DNA from: Paraburkholderia sprentiae WSM5005
GTDB lineage: Bacteria > Pseudomonadota > Gammaproteobacteria > Burkholderiales > Burkholderiaceae
Reading direction: 5' to 3'
DNA: 64,000 nt
Assembly: GCF_001865575.2 (NCBI RefSeq)
Contig: NZ_CP017561.2
Location: forward strand, 3,170,001-3,234,000
Shown: positions 14,847 to 24,800 of the stretch, piece by piece
Position numbering within the stretch: position 1 is the first letter of the stretch
Layout: every line of letters begins with the position of its first letter
Program-made: the position numbers and the translations under genes
The notes under the pieces: generated by a model
Told to the model about the DNA's origin: nothing
What the model saw: only the letters and a program-made list of their open reading frames with translations
The model's database searches: none

Positions 14847-16669
14847 TGAAGGCTCCCCATTGCATTTTCCGTCTGCTCAACCTGCGTTTGGTGATTGAAC
14901 GCAAGCACGGCGAGATCGCGCGCGAGCGCTTCGAATACCGGTGCCCAATCGCCGTACGTGGATTGCCGGTAAAGCCGCGTTTGCGGATACCACGGACTGT
15001 CAGTGCGTTCCGTCATCCATATCCAGTGCGGATTGACGTCGAGCTGGACCCACGTAGGCACGCCCAGACCGCCCGCCAGATGCGCAATCGAGGTGCACAC
15101 TGTCATGACGAGATCGAGGCCGCTGACGACCGCCGCGGTGTCATCGAATGACGAGAATTCCGGAGTCGGATCAACGACAGCGAGGCCGGAATCCCGCAAA
15201 CGCTGCACCTCGGCCTGCGCATCCATCTGCAAATTCACAAAGGTCACATTTCCGATGCCTGCGAACGCGCGGGCGTAATCCATCGGATCGACCGAACGCA
15301 GGCCGTTGCGCTGATGCGTTTTGCTGCCGCTCCATGCGATGCCCACGCGCAGCTTTCTATCGCGCGACAAGCCGGGCAGCGTTGGGCGCTGAACTTTTTT
15401 CGGGTCGGCCTTCAGGTACGGTTGACCGGGCAAATCTTTGAGCGTGACACCGAGCACCAAAGGCAGACTGGCTATAGGCAAATGAAAATCGAACGCCGGC
15501 AGCGGGCGCAGATCGTGAGGAACAATCGTCTGTACCGCGTCGCCCAAGCTGCGTGCGAAAAGCGTTTGCAGGCTGCTGAAACAGCAATAGACCAGCTTTC
15601 CACCCTGCTGCTTCACGTACTCAGCGACAGCAGGCACGAAACGCACGAACTGCAACGCATCGCCGTGCCCCTGCTCGCCCCACACAAAAAGTGTTTTACC
15701 GCCGAGCGATTCGCCGTTCCAACGAGGCGCCGGAATATTCGGCACGACATCGCGCAACTCGGGCGAACCGCTCCAACGCGCCTCATGATTTCGCCAACCA
15801 TTTTCGTAGTCGCCGAGCAGTAATTGCAGCATCGCGACAGTCCACACAATCGAAGCATTGTCGGGCTGCAGGCTCAACGCGCGCTGCGCAATCTGCAGCG
15901 CAGTCGGAAACTGTTGGAATTCACGCAGCACATACGAGTACGTCTGCAATGCGCTGATGTAATTCGGCGCAAGCGCGCATGCCCGTTCGGCCGCGACAAG
16001 ACTGTCATTGATCTTGCGCGTTTTGAGCAGCACAGATGCAAGATTGGTCCAGGCCAGGGCGTGGTCCGGATCGTCGGCAATCGTTGCCTCGAACAGTTCG
16101 CGCGCCTCTTCGAACCGGTTCAATTCGAGGTGTGCAGCGCCCATGTTATTGCGCAGCATCGGCAAGTGCGGATTTAGGTTCGCCGCGTGCTGATATGCAT
16201 CGAGCGCCTGCGCATGGCGACGTTCCTGCTGATGCGCGAGCCCAAGCCGGAACCAGTTTCCTGCGTCCGCCGCAAAATTCCGACAAAGGATGACGGCGAC
16301 TTCTGCCGCGTCGTTCGTGCGCCCCAGGCGCGAGGCCGAATCAAACCAGTCGATCAGCCAGCCGTCACCGCGTGCCCCTGTCGTCCACGCGCGACGGAAC
16401 CAATCCTGTGCGCCGGCATCGTCACCGAGCCGAACCGCAAGACGTGCGCGCTCGACAAGCGCATCCACATTTGCGGGTTCGACGCTCAGTGCCTTTTCGA
16501 GCAAGCCCTGTGCTTCGACGAGTCGAGCGCGCAGGATCAGCAAACGGCTGCATGCGACGAGCACACGCGGTTCTGCCGATTCCATCGCGCGATGGGTGTC
16601 GAGCAACCGTGACGCGCCGATAAGATCGCTGCGGGTGATTTGCATTTCTACTTCTGCGAGCCATTTCAT
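14843..16669 (-). CDS. TPR protein with GT9-like glycosyltransferase domain
   Basis: A 608-residue cytoplasmic protein. Residues of about 10-330 form tetratricopeptide repeats (for example ALDAYQHAANLNPHLPMLRN and ANLASV-type helices). The C-terminal 270 residues look like a GT-B, heptosyltransferase-like domain: LFVWGEQGHGDALQFVRF, LRVGIAWSGSKTHQRNGLRS, VSGLDLVMTVCTSIAHLAG and the terminal WYPQTRLYRQ. TPR plus glycosyltransferase proteins of this type often glycosylate surface proteins or glycans. Both ends overlap neighbours by four bases (ATGA). A start eight codons later is possible. In this locus the likely acceptor is the Ser/Thr-rich adhesin, but that is inference. Confidence 0.8.
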   Translation of the reverse strand: MKWLAEVEMQITRSDLIGASRLLDTHRAMESAEPRVLVACSRLLILRARLVEAQGLLEKALSVEPANVDALVERARLAVRLGDDAGAQDWFRRAWTTGARGDGWLIDWFDSASRLGRTNDAAEVAVILCRNFAADAGNWFRLGLAHQQERRHAQALDAYQHAANLNPHLPMLRNNMGAAHLELNRFEEARELFEATIADDPDHALAWTNLASVLLKTRKINDSLVAAERACALAPNYISALQTYSYVLREFQQFPTALQIAQRALSLQPDNASIVWTVAMLQLLLGDYENGWRNHEARWSGSPELRDVVPNIPAPRWNGESLGGKTLFVWGEQGHGDALQFVRFVPAVAEYVKQQGGKLVYCCFSSLQTLFARSLGDAVQTIVPHDLRPLPAFDFHLPIASLPLVLGVTLKDLPGQPYLKADPKKVQRPTLPGLSRDRKLRVGIAWSGSKTHQRNGLRSVDPMDYARAFAGIGNVTFVNLQMDAQAEVQRLRDSGLAVVDPTPEFSSFDDTAAVVSGLDLVMTVCTSIAHLAGGLGVPTWVQLDVNPHWIWMTERTDSPWYPQTRLYRQSTYGDWAPVFEALARDLAVLAFNHQTQVEQTENAMGSLH

Positions 16670-17535
16670 TGCGACGCGCTCCGGAACGCTTGTTGCGGAC
16701 GGATGACCGCTTTTTCGGCTAGCCGACTGACCAATCCGGCGAAAGCGTCATCGTTCTTTTTGCCTTGCATCGTTCTGCGCATCGACTCACGTGCTTCGTC
16801 GTAAGTCGGAATCACCGTATCGCGTCGATCGTCGAGCCGCGCAACCATGTAGCTGTCGCCGACACGAACCGGCGCGCGCGTGATTTCACCGGTTTTCAGC
16901 GTCGTGATAACGTGCGCCAGCGGGACCGGCACCCCCTGCGTATGGCCGTCTGTGATGGGAGTCTTGAAACTGACCCAGGATGTTTGCGCCGCGCTCGTCT
17001 GCGCACGTGCCGCGACCTGGGCGAACGACTCGCCATTCTGGAGCAGCATCAGCGCAAATCGTGCTGTCGGCTCGTCCGCAAAAGTCATCTGGCTGACCTG
17101 ATACTGGTACGGGCCAAGCTCGCTGACGATTGCGTCGTAGCGTTCGCGCACTTGCGCATCCGTGACCGCTTCAGCGGATAGGTGCCGCGCAACGTAAAGG
17201 CGATTTTCGGTATCCACTTTCGCTTTTTGCATCGCGGCGCGAACCGATTCGGTGTTGCCCAGGCCTTCACGCTCCGCGGCCTGACGAAGCAATTCGCGCG
17301 CGACGAGTCCCTGCAAAATTTCCGGCCGCGCCGATTCCTGACGGCCGATCATGGCTTCGTACAGTTCGGCACGATGCACGGCCACGCCATTCACAGACGC
17401 CACGACATCGTCAGTGTCCGGCAGAGCCGCCGGCACCGACGGCTTAACGGCGAGCGCCACCGGCATATGCAGTGCAGCTGCGACCATCGCCAGAAACGTG
17501 AAGCCCGTCACGCGTGAGATACGTACGTTTTGCAT
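16666..17535 (-). CDS. periplasmic peptidyl-prolyl isomerase (PpiC/SurA/EpsD-like)
   Basis: A 289-residue exported protein. The signal peptide covers roughly residues 1-30 (FTFLAMVAAALHMPVALAV). A SurA_N-type helical region follows (VASVNGVAVHRAELYEAM, ARELLRQAAEREGLG) and then a parvulin domain (YQVSQMTFADEPTARFAL; TPITDGHTQGVPVPLAHV). Such proteins fold or escort outer-membrane and secreted proteins. I chose the ATG at 17535 because GAGGAAA lies nine bases upstream; the ATG 15 bases earlier has none. The start lies 35 bases after the first DUF2827 gene. In this operon a role in escorting the adhesin through the periplasm is plausible. Confidence 0.8.
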   Translation of the reverse strand: MQNVRISRVTGFTFLAMVAAALHMPVALAVKPSVPAALPDTDDVVASVNGVAVHRAELYEAMIGRQESARPEILQGLVARELLRQAAEREGLGNTESVRAAMQKAKVDTENRLYVARHLSAEAVTDAQVRERYDAIVSELGPYQYQVSQMTFADEPTARFALMLLQNGESFAQVAARAQTSAAQTSWVSFKTPITDGHTQGVPVPLAHVITTLKTGEITRAPVRVGDSYMVARLDDRRDTVIPTYDEARESMRRTMQGKKNDDAFAGLVSRLAEKAVIRPQQAFRSASQ

Positions 17536-17570
17536 GTGTGTTTTCCTCATGTGTGTGGTTCGTTTGTTGG

Positions 17571-18689
17571 TTAGGCCGCGACGAGCGCCGCGAGCAATTC
17601 GTCGTAACGGGCAATAAGCGGTTCGTGCGTCGCGAGAAAAGGCTTGATCGCTGCGCGCTGACGCACGCGGTAGCTTTCCCAGTCGCCGTTATGGTTTTCA
17701 ATCGCGTGCACGAGCTTCTGCGTGCCTGCATCCAGATCGCTTTGCGGGTAGTAGTAGCCGACGTCCTTGCACAGATGCGCGTTGTGCACGAGCGCATAGC
17801 CGTTCCAGCAGGCGTCGAAATAGAAATAGTTGAGCGCGAGGCCCCATTGATGCGAGACAACGACGTCCGTGTGTTCGGCGAGAAACTGCGGCGTGTCGTG
17901 ACGGCCAACGAAGCTGACCTTGCTATCGCGCACCAGGTCCAGGTAATGTGCGATGCCGACAAATTCCGGACAGGTGCGCGCAAGGTGTTCAGCGTTCGTC
18001 ACATGCACGTAGCCGAGTTTCTCGCCGACCTGCCGATAGGCGCTTTCCGCGATCAGCAGCGGGTTCAGACAGAACTTCAGCACGTCGATGTTCGGTTCCA
18101 TGATCGATATGCGCGCCGGCCCTTTGCGTGGCCTGTACTCGCCTGCGAACGGCATGCCCTTCGTGCGCATCGCGAGACACATCGGGTCCCACACGAAAGG
18201 CACAGGGACGACTTTCTGACGCCTCAGTACGCCGAGGAAACCCGCGCTCGTTTCCATCACCTGGGGAATGACCCAGACTTGATCGTAGTGCTGGTTGATG
18301 AAGACGTGATCGGTCAGACGCCGACCAAAAATCATCGCCTCGGTCATCTGCACGTATTCAGGCCCGCAGCAATAGCTGACGATCTTCGTGTTACGGCTCT
18401 TGAGATAGGCAGTCTGCTCGTTGCTGATCTGCCCGCCCAGCTCGATCAGCACATCGAGGCGGTCTTTTGCATCCTCGAACGCACGTGTCGGAAAGCGTTT
18501 CAGATCCCAAGGCAGCGCGGAAGTAACGGCCACATTCGTCGTGTTGACGAGCGTCACCTCGTGATGCAGCGGCGAATGCTGAAACAGCTTGCTCAAATAC
18601 AGCGCGTTCTGCTTGATGCCGTTGACCCACAAGCTTTCGGCTTCGTGGTGAAGCCCAATCGTGATACCGATTCGTAGTTTTCGATTCAT
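17571..18689 (-). CDS. DUF2827 protein, putative glycosyltransferase (copy 3)
   Basis: A 372-residue protein, the third of three tandem DUF2827 genes in transcription order. Shared motifs: N-terminal GITIGLHHEAESLWVNGIKQN, central IMEPNIDVLKFCLNPLLIAE, and C-terminal VSHQWGLALNYFYFDACWNG followed by LVHNAHLCKDVGYYYPQSD. The double-Rossmann look and the late acidic/His-rich segment resemble GT-B glycosyltransferases, but the catalytic activity of DUF2827 is not known to me. No signal peptide, so cytoplasmic. 36 bases from the preceding copy. The three copies are diverged, so this is an old expansion rather than a recent duplication. Confidence 0.8.
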   Translation of the reverse strand: MNRKLRIGITIGLHHEAESLWVNGIKQNALYLSKLFQHSPLHHEVTLVNTTNVAVTSALPWDLKRFPTRAFEDAKDRLDVLIELGGQISNEQTAYLKSRNTKIVSYCCGPEYVQMTEAMIFGRRLTDHVFINQHYDQVWVIPQVMETSAGFLGVLRRQKVVPVPFVWDPMCLAMRTKGMPFAGEYRPRKGPARISIMEPNIDVLKFCLNPLLIAESAYRQVGEKLGYVHVTNAEHLARTCPEFVGIAHYLDLVRDSKVSFVGRHDTPQFLAEHTDVVVSHQWGLALNYFYFDACWNGYALVHNAHLCKDVGYYYPQSDLDAGTQKLVHAIENHNGDWESYRVRQRAAIKPFLATHEPLIARYDELLAALVAA

Positions 18690-18725
18690 GGATTCCCTCC
18701 GGTATTTTTTATAAGGTCAGGTCGG

Positions 18726-19829
18726 TCAGCCGCTCACGACCGCCGCAATTGCCGCGCTGTACTGTTCGACATTGGCGGGGCCAAGTGGATCGAGCGTCGT
18801 CAGAAAGGCGCGCGCTTTCGCGCGATAGTCCTCGAGCGTGGCGTCATGAAGGGCAAACGCTTCGCGCAGCGCCAACGCCCCGCCTTCGCAATCGAAATCC
18901 GCATATCTGTATCCGCAGCCGCCGAGCAGATCCGAGTTATGCACGAGCGGATAGCCACCATGCAGTGCCTCGTAATAGACGTAGTTCTGCGTGTTTTCCC
19001 ACGTGTGCGACACGATCGCATCGGCCTGCTGCGTGAGAATCTCGTGGACGGGCAAACGCGGCTCGAATGTCGCGCGGCCCTGCGTGACCAGATCGAGGCT
19101 GCGCGCAAAGCCGACGAACTGCGCATCGCTTTTCAGTTGCAGTGTGTTGAACACCCGCAGGTATTCAATGAAATGCGGCTGTTGACGGTGCGCGAGATCC
19201 GCAAGCAGCATCGGGATATGCGACGTCTTGACCATGCAGATATTCGGCTCGAGCACAGCAAGCCGCCAACGCGATCGACCCGGCTCGTAGCCGAATGCCG
19301 CGGTTGCTGAACGCTCGACGAGCGCCGGACTCCACAGGTGCTGCATCGCCTTGACGGGCGCGCGCAGTGCGGTTTCGTAGTAGCTCGCACAGGTTTTTTC
19401 GAACGCGGGCAATGTCCAGATCGCGCTATACGGGGTGCCCGACACGAGCATTCCATGCGGCAAGCCAAACATCATTCGCTCGATGTCGATGACGTAATCA
19501 TTCGCAACCCGCATGCCGATGACATGACCGCCCTTCTCGCGAAAGCTGCGCGCCCAATCGGGATTGAGTTGCGCGCTCAGTTCGATTACCACATCGAGCT
19601 TCTCGCGCGCCGCGTCCAGATCGATGACCGGCACGGGTGCGAACTCGAGAAAATGCGCCGACGCTGCCGGATCGCCATCGCCGCCGTTGACCAGATAAGC
19701 GGCTTCGACATTCGGTGCGTGCTTGAGCAGCATCGCCAGGAAATAGCAGTTCTGAAAAATGCCGTTTTCCCAAATGGATTGCTGCCCGTTGCGCAGATAA
19801 ATCGTCACGCCGACTTTCAGCTTTTTCAT
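18726..19829 (-). CDS. DUF2827 protein, putative glycosyltransferase (copy 2)
   Basis: A 367-residue cytoplasmic protein. Motifs parallel to its neighbours: GVTIYLRNGQQSIWENGIFQN, AVLEPNICMVKTSHIPMLL, and VSHTWENTQNYVYYEALHGG followed by PLVHNSDLLGGCGYRYAD. Its start overlaps the stop of copy 1 by four bases (ATGA), which indicates translational coupling. The arrangement with a TPR-GT9 protein and a Ser/Thr-rich adhesin suggests protein glycosylation; the sugar and linkage cannot be told from sequence. Confidence 0.8.
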   Translation of the reverse strand: MKKLKVGVTIYLRNGQQSIWENGIFQNCYFLAMLLKHAPNVEAAYLVNGGDGDPAASAHFLEFAPVPVIDLDAAREKLDVVIELSAQLNPDWARSFREKGGHVIGMRVANDYVIDIERMMFGLPHGMLVSGTPYSAIWTLPAFEKTCASYYETALRAPVKAMQHLWSPALVERSATAAFGYEPGRSRWRLAVLEPNICMVKTSHIPMLLADLAHRQQPHFIEYLRVFNTLQLKSDAQFVGFARSLDLVTQGRATFEPRLPVHEILTQQADAIVSHTWENTQNYVYYEALHGGYPLVHNSDLLGGCGYRYADFDCEGGALALREAFALHDATLEDYRAKARAFLTTLDPLGPANVEQYSAAIAAVVSG

Positions 19830-20965
19830 GCTGCCATCCCCGACTTTTTGCCGGTCAGGGCAAGCAACCGCCGCGCGTAGGCTGAGATGTTTGCCGGTTC
19901 GCGCGGTGACAGCGAAGCGAGGAAGCTACGTGTACGCTGCAAGTAATACTTATGATGCGTGTCGTGCTGGCGGGCGCGAAGGAGTTGAGCCGCTCCGGTC
20001 TCGATGTCGGAATCCGGATAGTAGTAGCCGTATCCTTCGAGCCACGGCGAGTTGTGGATCAGCGGATAGCCGCCGTACAGCGCATCGAGATACAGAATGT
20101 TCTGGTCGTTCTGCCAATGATGCGCGATCACGGCATCCGCATGCTGACTCATAAAGCCCGCAAAGTCGTGCCGGCCGTCGAGCCGTACGCGTTCCTGCCG
20201 GTGCAAATCCATCGAGCCGAGCAGAAACGAAAACGACGGATGGTCGCGCATCTGCACGCTGTTCAACAGGTGCAGTGATTTGACGGCATCCGGCTCCGCG
20301 CGGAAGGCAGCTTCGCCGATCAGCATCGGTATGACGCAGCATTTGACGACTGAAATGTTCGGCTCGAATACGGCCACCCGCAGACTACGACGCACCGATT
20401 CGCCAAGAGCAGACCGCGATTGGTAGCCGAATTTCAGGCCCACTTGTTCGACCGCCGCGATTCGCTGTTCGATGAATGTGCTGTCCCACAGAAACGGCAC
20501 TTCGAAAACCGGGCAGCGATGCAGCGTGCGCAACATCGGCATCAGCGCGCGATCCTTCCCGAGTACCCAGATTTCATCGCAGCGCGTAGCGCGCGAGAAA
20601 TAGCCGTCCCGCTGAAATACGCTTGGCTCGATCAGGCCCACATAGGGCTGTCCGCAGCAGAAGAACACCACCTTTTTGCCTTGTGCCCTCGCGTAGTCGA
20701 GCCATTCGACATCGAGGCCACCGCCCATTTCAACGATCACGTCCGGCAGTTCGGCCAGATCGCGCGGCGCGACGAGCGGCACACCCTGGGCGAGGGCTTC
20801 AGCTTCTGGCGGCAAGCGTGGCTGATCGCCGCAGTTCAGCAGCACGATCTCTTTCACAAACGGCAGCCCGCGCAGCAGTTGCACGAAGTAAAAGATGTTC
20901 TGGCCTAAGCCGTTTTCCCATATGCTCTGCCCCTCGTGCGTGAGCACGGAAATCCCGATTTTCAT
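19826..20965 (-). CDS. DUF2827 protein, putative glycosyltransferase (copy 1)
   Basis: A 379-residue cytoplasmic protein, first of the three DUF2827 genes and 63 bases after the OmpA-type lipoprotein gene. Motifs: GISVLTHEGQSIWENGLGQN, AVFEPNISVVKCCVIPMLIG, and IAHHWQNDQNILYLDALYGG followed by PLIHNSPWLEGYGYYYPDSD. The block HN(S)..L...GY.Y.(D/S)D is kept in all three copies and is the best candidate for the nucleotide-sugar site. Function is inferred from fold impression and context only. Confidence 0.8.
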   Translation of the reverse strand: MKIGISVLTHEGQSIWENGLGQNIFYFVQLLRGLPFVKEIVLLNCGDQPRLPPEAEALAQGVPLVAPRDLAELPDVIVEMGGGLDVEWLDYARAQGKKVVFFCCGQPYVGLIEPSVFQRDGYFSRATRCDEIWVLGKDRALMPMLRTLHRCPVFEVPFLWDSTFIEQRIAAVEQVGLKFGYQSRSALGESVRRSLRVAVFEPNISVVKCCVIPMLIGEAAFRAEPDAVKSLHLLNSVQMRDHPSFSFLLGSMDLHRQERVRLDGRHDFAGFMSQHADAVIAHHWQNDQNILYLDALYGGYPLIHNSPWLEGYGYYYPDSDIETGAAQLLRARQHDTHHKYYLQRTRSFLASLSPREPANISAYARRLLALTGKKSGMAA

Positions 20966-21028
20966 TTCCCGTTTCCCTCTTTTTTGTTTGTTGGTCTCTT
21001 CGCGCTGAAACCTGTTCGTCCAGCTTTT

Positions 21029-21727
21029 TTATTCGAGCGTGATATCGACGCGTCGGTTTTTCGCACGGCCCTCTACCGTGGCATTGCTCGCAACCGGACT
21101 GCTTTCTCCGTAGCCGCGCACGTCGAATTTCTGCGCCTTCAAACCGTGCTCGCGCAGATACGTCGCCACCGCCTGCGCCCGCCGTTCAGACAGCGCCTGG
21201 TTGTGTTCGACGGAGCCGGTCGAATCGGTGTATCCGTTGATCGTGATCGCCCGGAAAACGGTTCCGTTTGCAGCTTCGATCAGAACGTTGAGCCTTTCGC
21301 GCGCATCAGCTTTCAGCGTCGATTTATCGGTGTCGAAATTCGCGTCACTGTCCAGCGTGATGCGTTTCGGCGGAGCGGCCGGCGCGACAACTGGCGCGGG
21401 AGCCGGTGCAGGCTTCGCTACGACAGGCTGCGCAGGTTGCGTCGGGGTGGCGCATTGAAAGGTCAATACGCGCACGTCACGCGGGTTTTGATCGTCGCCC
21501 AACGGCGCAACCTGTTCGATAGGCTGCACCTGCTTCTGGCCGCAGATTTCGTTCGCCTGCGCAAAGCAGGTGCTTTGCCCTTCAAAAAGCCCGTGGCAAT
21601 CGACGCGGTACGCCTGTTGACCGTTCGGCATGCCGACCCGATATGCATTCCAGGTCGGACCCTGCGCTGTCGAACAGGCCGCGAGCAACGCGGTTGCGAA
21701 AGCAACAAGCAGAAGTTTTGCTGACAT
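21029..21727 (-). CDS. OmpA-domain lipoprotein, TpgA-like partner of the adhesin
   Basis: A 232-residue lipoprotein (lipobox LLAAC, Cys18). Residues 20-95 are a Cys-containing N-terminal domain, then comes a Pro/Ala linker (PAPAPAPVVAPAAPP), then an OmpA C-terminal peptidoglycan-binding domain: FDTDKSTLKADARERL, INGYTDSTGSVEHNQALSER and RGYGESSPVASN. The Asp and Arg that bind diaminopimelate are present. GAGGAA precedes the ATG. It is directly downstream of the adhesin gene. In Acinetobacter, TpgA (also with an OmpA-type domain, adjacent to AtaA) anchors the trimeric adhesin to peptidoglycan; the same role here is inferred from position and domain type. Confidence 0.85.
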   Translation of the reverse strand: MSAKLLLVAFATALLAACSTAQGPTWNAYRVGMPNGQQAYRVDCHGLFEGQSTCFAQANEICGQKQVQPIEQVAPLGDDQNPRDVRVLTFQCATPTQPAQPVVAKPAPAPAPVVAPAAPPKRITLDSDANFDTDKSTLKADARERLNVLIEAANGTVFRAITINGYTDSTGSVEHNQALSERRAQAVATYLREHGLKAQKFDVRGYGESSPVASNATVEGRAKNRRVDITLE

Positions 21728-21840
21728 TTTTTCCTCGTCTTAATCGGCTTTTTTCTGCGCGGGACGGACCTCGTGAGATCCATCCCGTGCACGTTTGAAC
21801 GCGTCACCGCGCAGATGGACGCTTTACGCGTAAGCAGGCG

Positions 21841-24800
21841 TTACCACTGGTACGACACACCCGCACCGTATGAAGTCCCGGCACTGCTGATGCCCACGCC
21901 GCCCCGAACCTTCAGGTTGTTGGTAATGCGCGCGGTAAAGCCGATTGCTGTCGCACCGTATCCCTGATAGCCCGCCCCGCCGATTCCGACCGCCAGCGTC
22001 TTGCCTTGATCGACATCCGGAATCATCGTGAGAGCCGTAGCCGCAGCAATGCCGCCGTATGCCTTGCGCGCGACGGTATTGATGCTGTTGTTCAGGCTGT
22101 TCTGCACGCCTTGCAGTTGCGACATGTTCACGCCATCAGTCGGATTGACACCCGGTGCAACGTTCGTCAGTCGCCGTTCGTTGCCTTCCGATCCAATCGA
22201 TACCGTGTTCGCCTCGCTTGCGACCGAATTCGTCCCAAGTGCAACGGAATTGGGCGCGCTTGCTACCGCACCCGCGCCAAGCGCGGTTGCATTCGTCCCC
22301 GATGCAGTCGAACCCACGCCAACAGCGGTCGTATTCGTTCCGGTTGCGTTGGCGTTGTAGCCAAGCGCCGTTGCCGCGCTTCCGGCAGCATTGGCCTTAT
22401 CGCCGTAGGCCGAAGCATTCGCCCCCCCGGCAGTGGCGTTCGCGCCAACAGCGACGGCATTGAAGCCTGTTGCACCGTCGTTGTTGTAGTTCCCGCCCTG
22501 CACGCCGTCATCGTTGATGCTCACGTAATGCTGCGGCTTCAGGTTCGTGATCGCCGTGGACAACGAAGACACGTTGGTGTCGGTCGTGGACAGGCCGGTC
22601 GAAAGCGAACTGATTGCGCTCGTCGCAGTAGACAAACCAGTCGAAGTCGACGTGCTCAACGAACTGAGACCCGTCGAAGTCGACGTGCTGAGCGACGACA
22701 GCCCGGTCGAAAGCGAACTCGTTGCCGTGGACAGCGAACTCGTTGCAGTCGAGCTCGACGTGCTCAGCGAATCGACGCTGCTCGACACAGTCGACAGTCC
22801 GGTACTCAGGCTCGACATGCCGGTGCTGGTCGACGTGCTGAGCGACGACATGCCGGTGCTCAAACTCGAAAGTCCGGTGCTCGTCGACGTGCTCAACGAC
22901 GAGAGTGCAGTCGACGTCGAAGTCGAGAGCGACGAAACACCCGTGCTCAAGCTGCCGATGCCGGTGCTAGTCGACGTGCTCAACGAAGAAAGTCCAGTGC
23001 TCAGCGACGACACGCCGGTACTCAAGCTGCTGATGCCCGTCGAAGTCGACGTGCTCAGCGAGTCGATACCGCTCGTCGCGGTGGACAGACCCGTCGAAAG
23101 CGAACTCAGGCCGGTCGACAAGGAGCCGATGCCGGTTGACGTCGACGTACTGAGCGAATCGACGCTGCTCGTGACCGTGGACAATCCGGTCGATGTCGAC
23201 GTGCTCAGCGAATCAACGCTGCTTGTCACGGTGGACAGGCCCGTACTGAGGCTCGAAATTCCGGTGCTGGTCGAAGTCGAGAGCGACGACACACCCGTAC
23301 TGAGGCTGGAAATGCCTGTGCTCAGGCTTGATACAGCCGTCGATGTGGACGTGCTCAGTGACGAAATGCCGGTACTGAGACTGCTAATGCCGGTCGAAGT
23401 CGATGTGGACAAGGACGAAACGCCGGTACTCAGACTGGACACCGCTGTCGATGTCGACGTGCTGAGCGAATCGACGCTGCTCGTCACGGTCGAAAGACCC
23501 GTACTCAGACTCGACACAGCCGTTGAGGTGGACGTGCTCAACGAAGAGACGCCCGTGCTCAAGCTGCTGATGCCCGTCGATGTCGAAGTCGAAAGGCTCG
23601 ACACGCCCGTGCTCAAACTGGACAGGCCTGTCGAAGTCGATGTGCTCAGCGAGGAAATCGCCGTGGATGTCGAGCTGCTCAGCGACGAAACGCCTGTGCT
23701 CAGGGACGAAAGACCCGTCGACAGCGAACTCACGCCCGTGGACAAAGAACTGATGCCCGTCGAAGTCGACGTGCTCAACGAATCCACGCTGCTCGTTACA
23801 GTGGACAGTCCCGTCGAAAGCGACGATACGCCAGTGCTCAACGAACTGAGGCCCGTGGATGTCGAAGTGCTGAGCGACGACAGACCGGTACTCGTGGAGG
23901 TCGACAGCGAACCGATTGCCGTGGATGTCGACGTGCTCAACGAATCCACATTGCTGACGACCGTCGACAGGCCCGTGCTCAAACTCGAGATTCCCGTCGA
24001 CGCGCTGGTGCTCAATGAGCTGAGACCTGTGCTCGTCGAAGTGGACAACGACGACAAACCTGTCGATGTGGACGTGCTCAACGAGTCCACATTGCTGACG
24101 ACCGTCGAAAGACCCGTGCTCAGCGACGACAGGCCAGTCGAAGTCGATGTCGAGAGCGACGAAACGCCCGTGCTCAGACTCGATACAGCCGTCGAAGTCG
24201 ATGTCGACAGCGAGACGATTCCCGTGCTCGTGGACGTGCTCAGTGTGTCGATCGCCTGATTCGTTTGATAAAGCTGCGAACCATTAATTGCGTCCGTGCT
24301 CGATGCAGTAACCTGACCGGCTGCAACGTTTGTCACCTGGCGTTCCGAACCCGGCGCACCGACACTGACTACGCCGACAGGGTTTGCACCGGCGAATTGA
24401 TACGTTGCGCCGCCGATAACTGCGCTCGGAGTCGGATGCGAAACATCCGTGAGCGAACCTGCGCCAAGTGCAACCGAATTATCGTTTGCAGCATTCGCGC
24501 CGTCGCCAATCGCAACGCTACTTGCGCCCGCTGCCGTGGCGTTCGTGCCTGCCGCAATTGCGTTCAGTCCGGTCGCGCCGTCGTTGTCGTAGTTGCCTTG
24601 CTGCACGCCGTTATCGTTGACGCTGTAGTAATGCGTCTTTGCGGCTTCGATTGCAGTCGAAGTCGATGTGGACAAAGAACTGATGCCAGTCGAAGTCGAA
24701 GTGCTCAACGACGACACGCCGGTACTGAGGGACGACACGCCAGTCGACAGCGAGCCGACATTGCTCGTCACGGTAGAAAGACCCGTGCTTGTCGACATGC

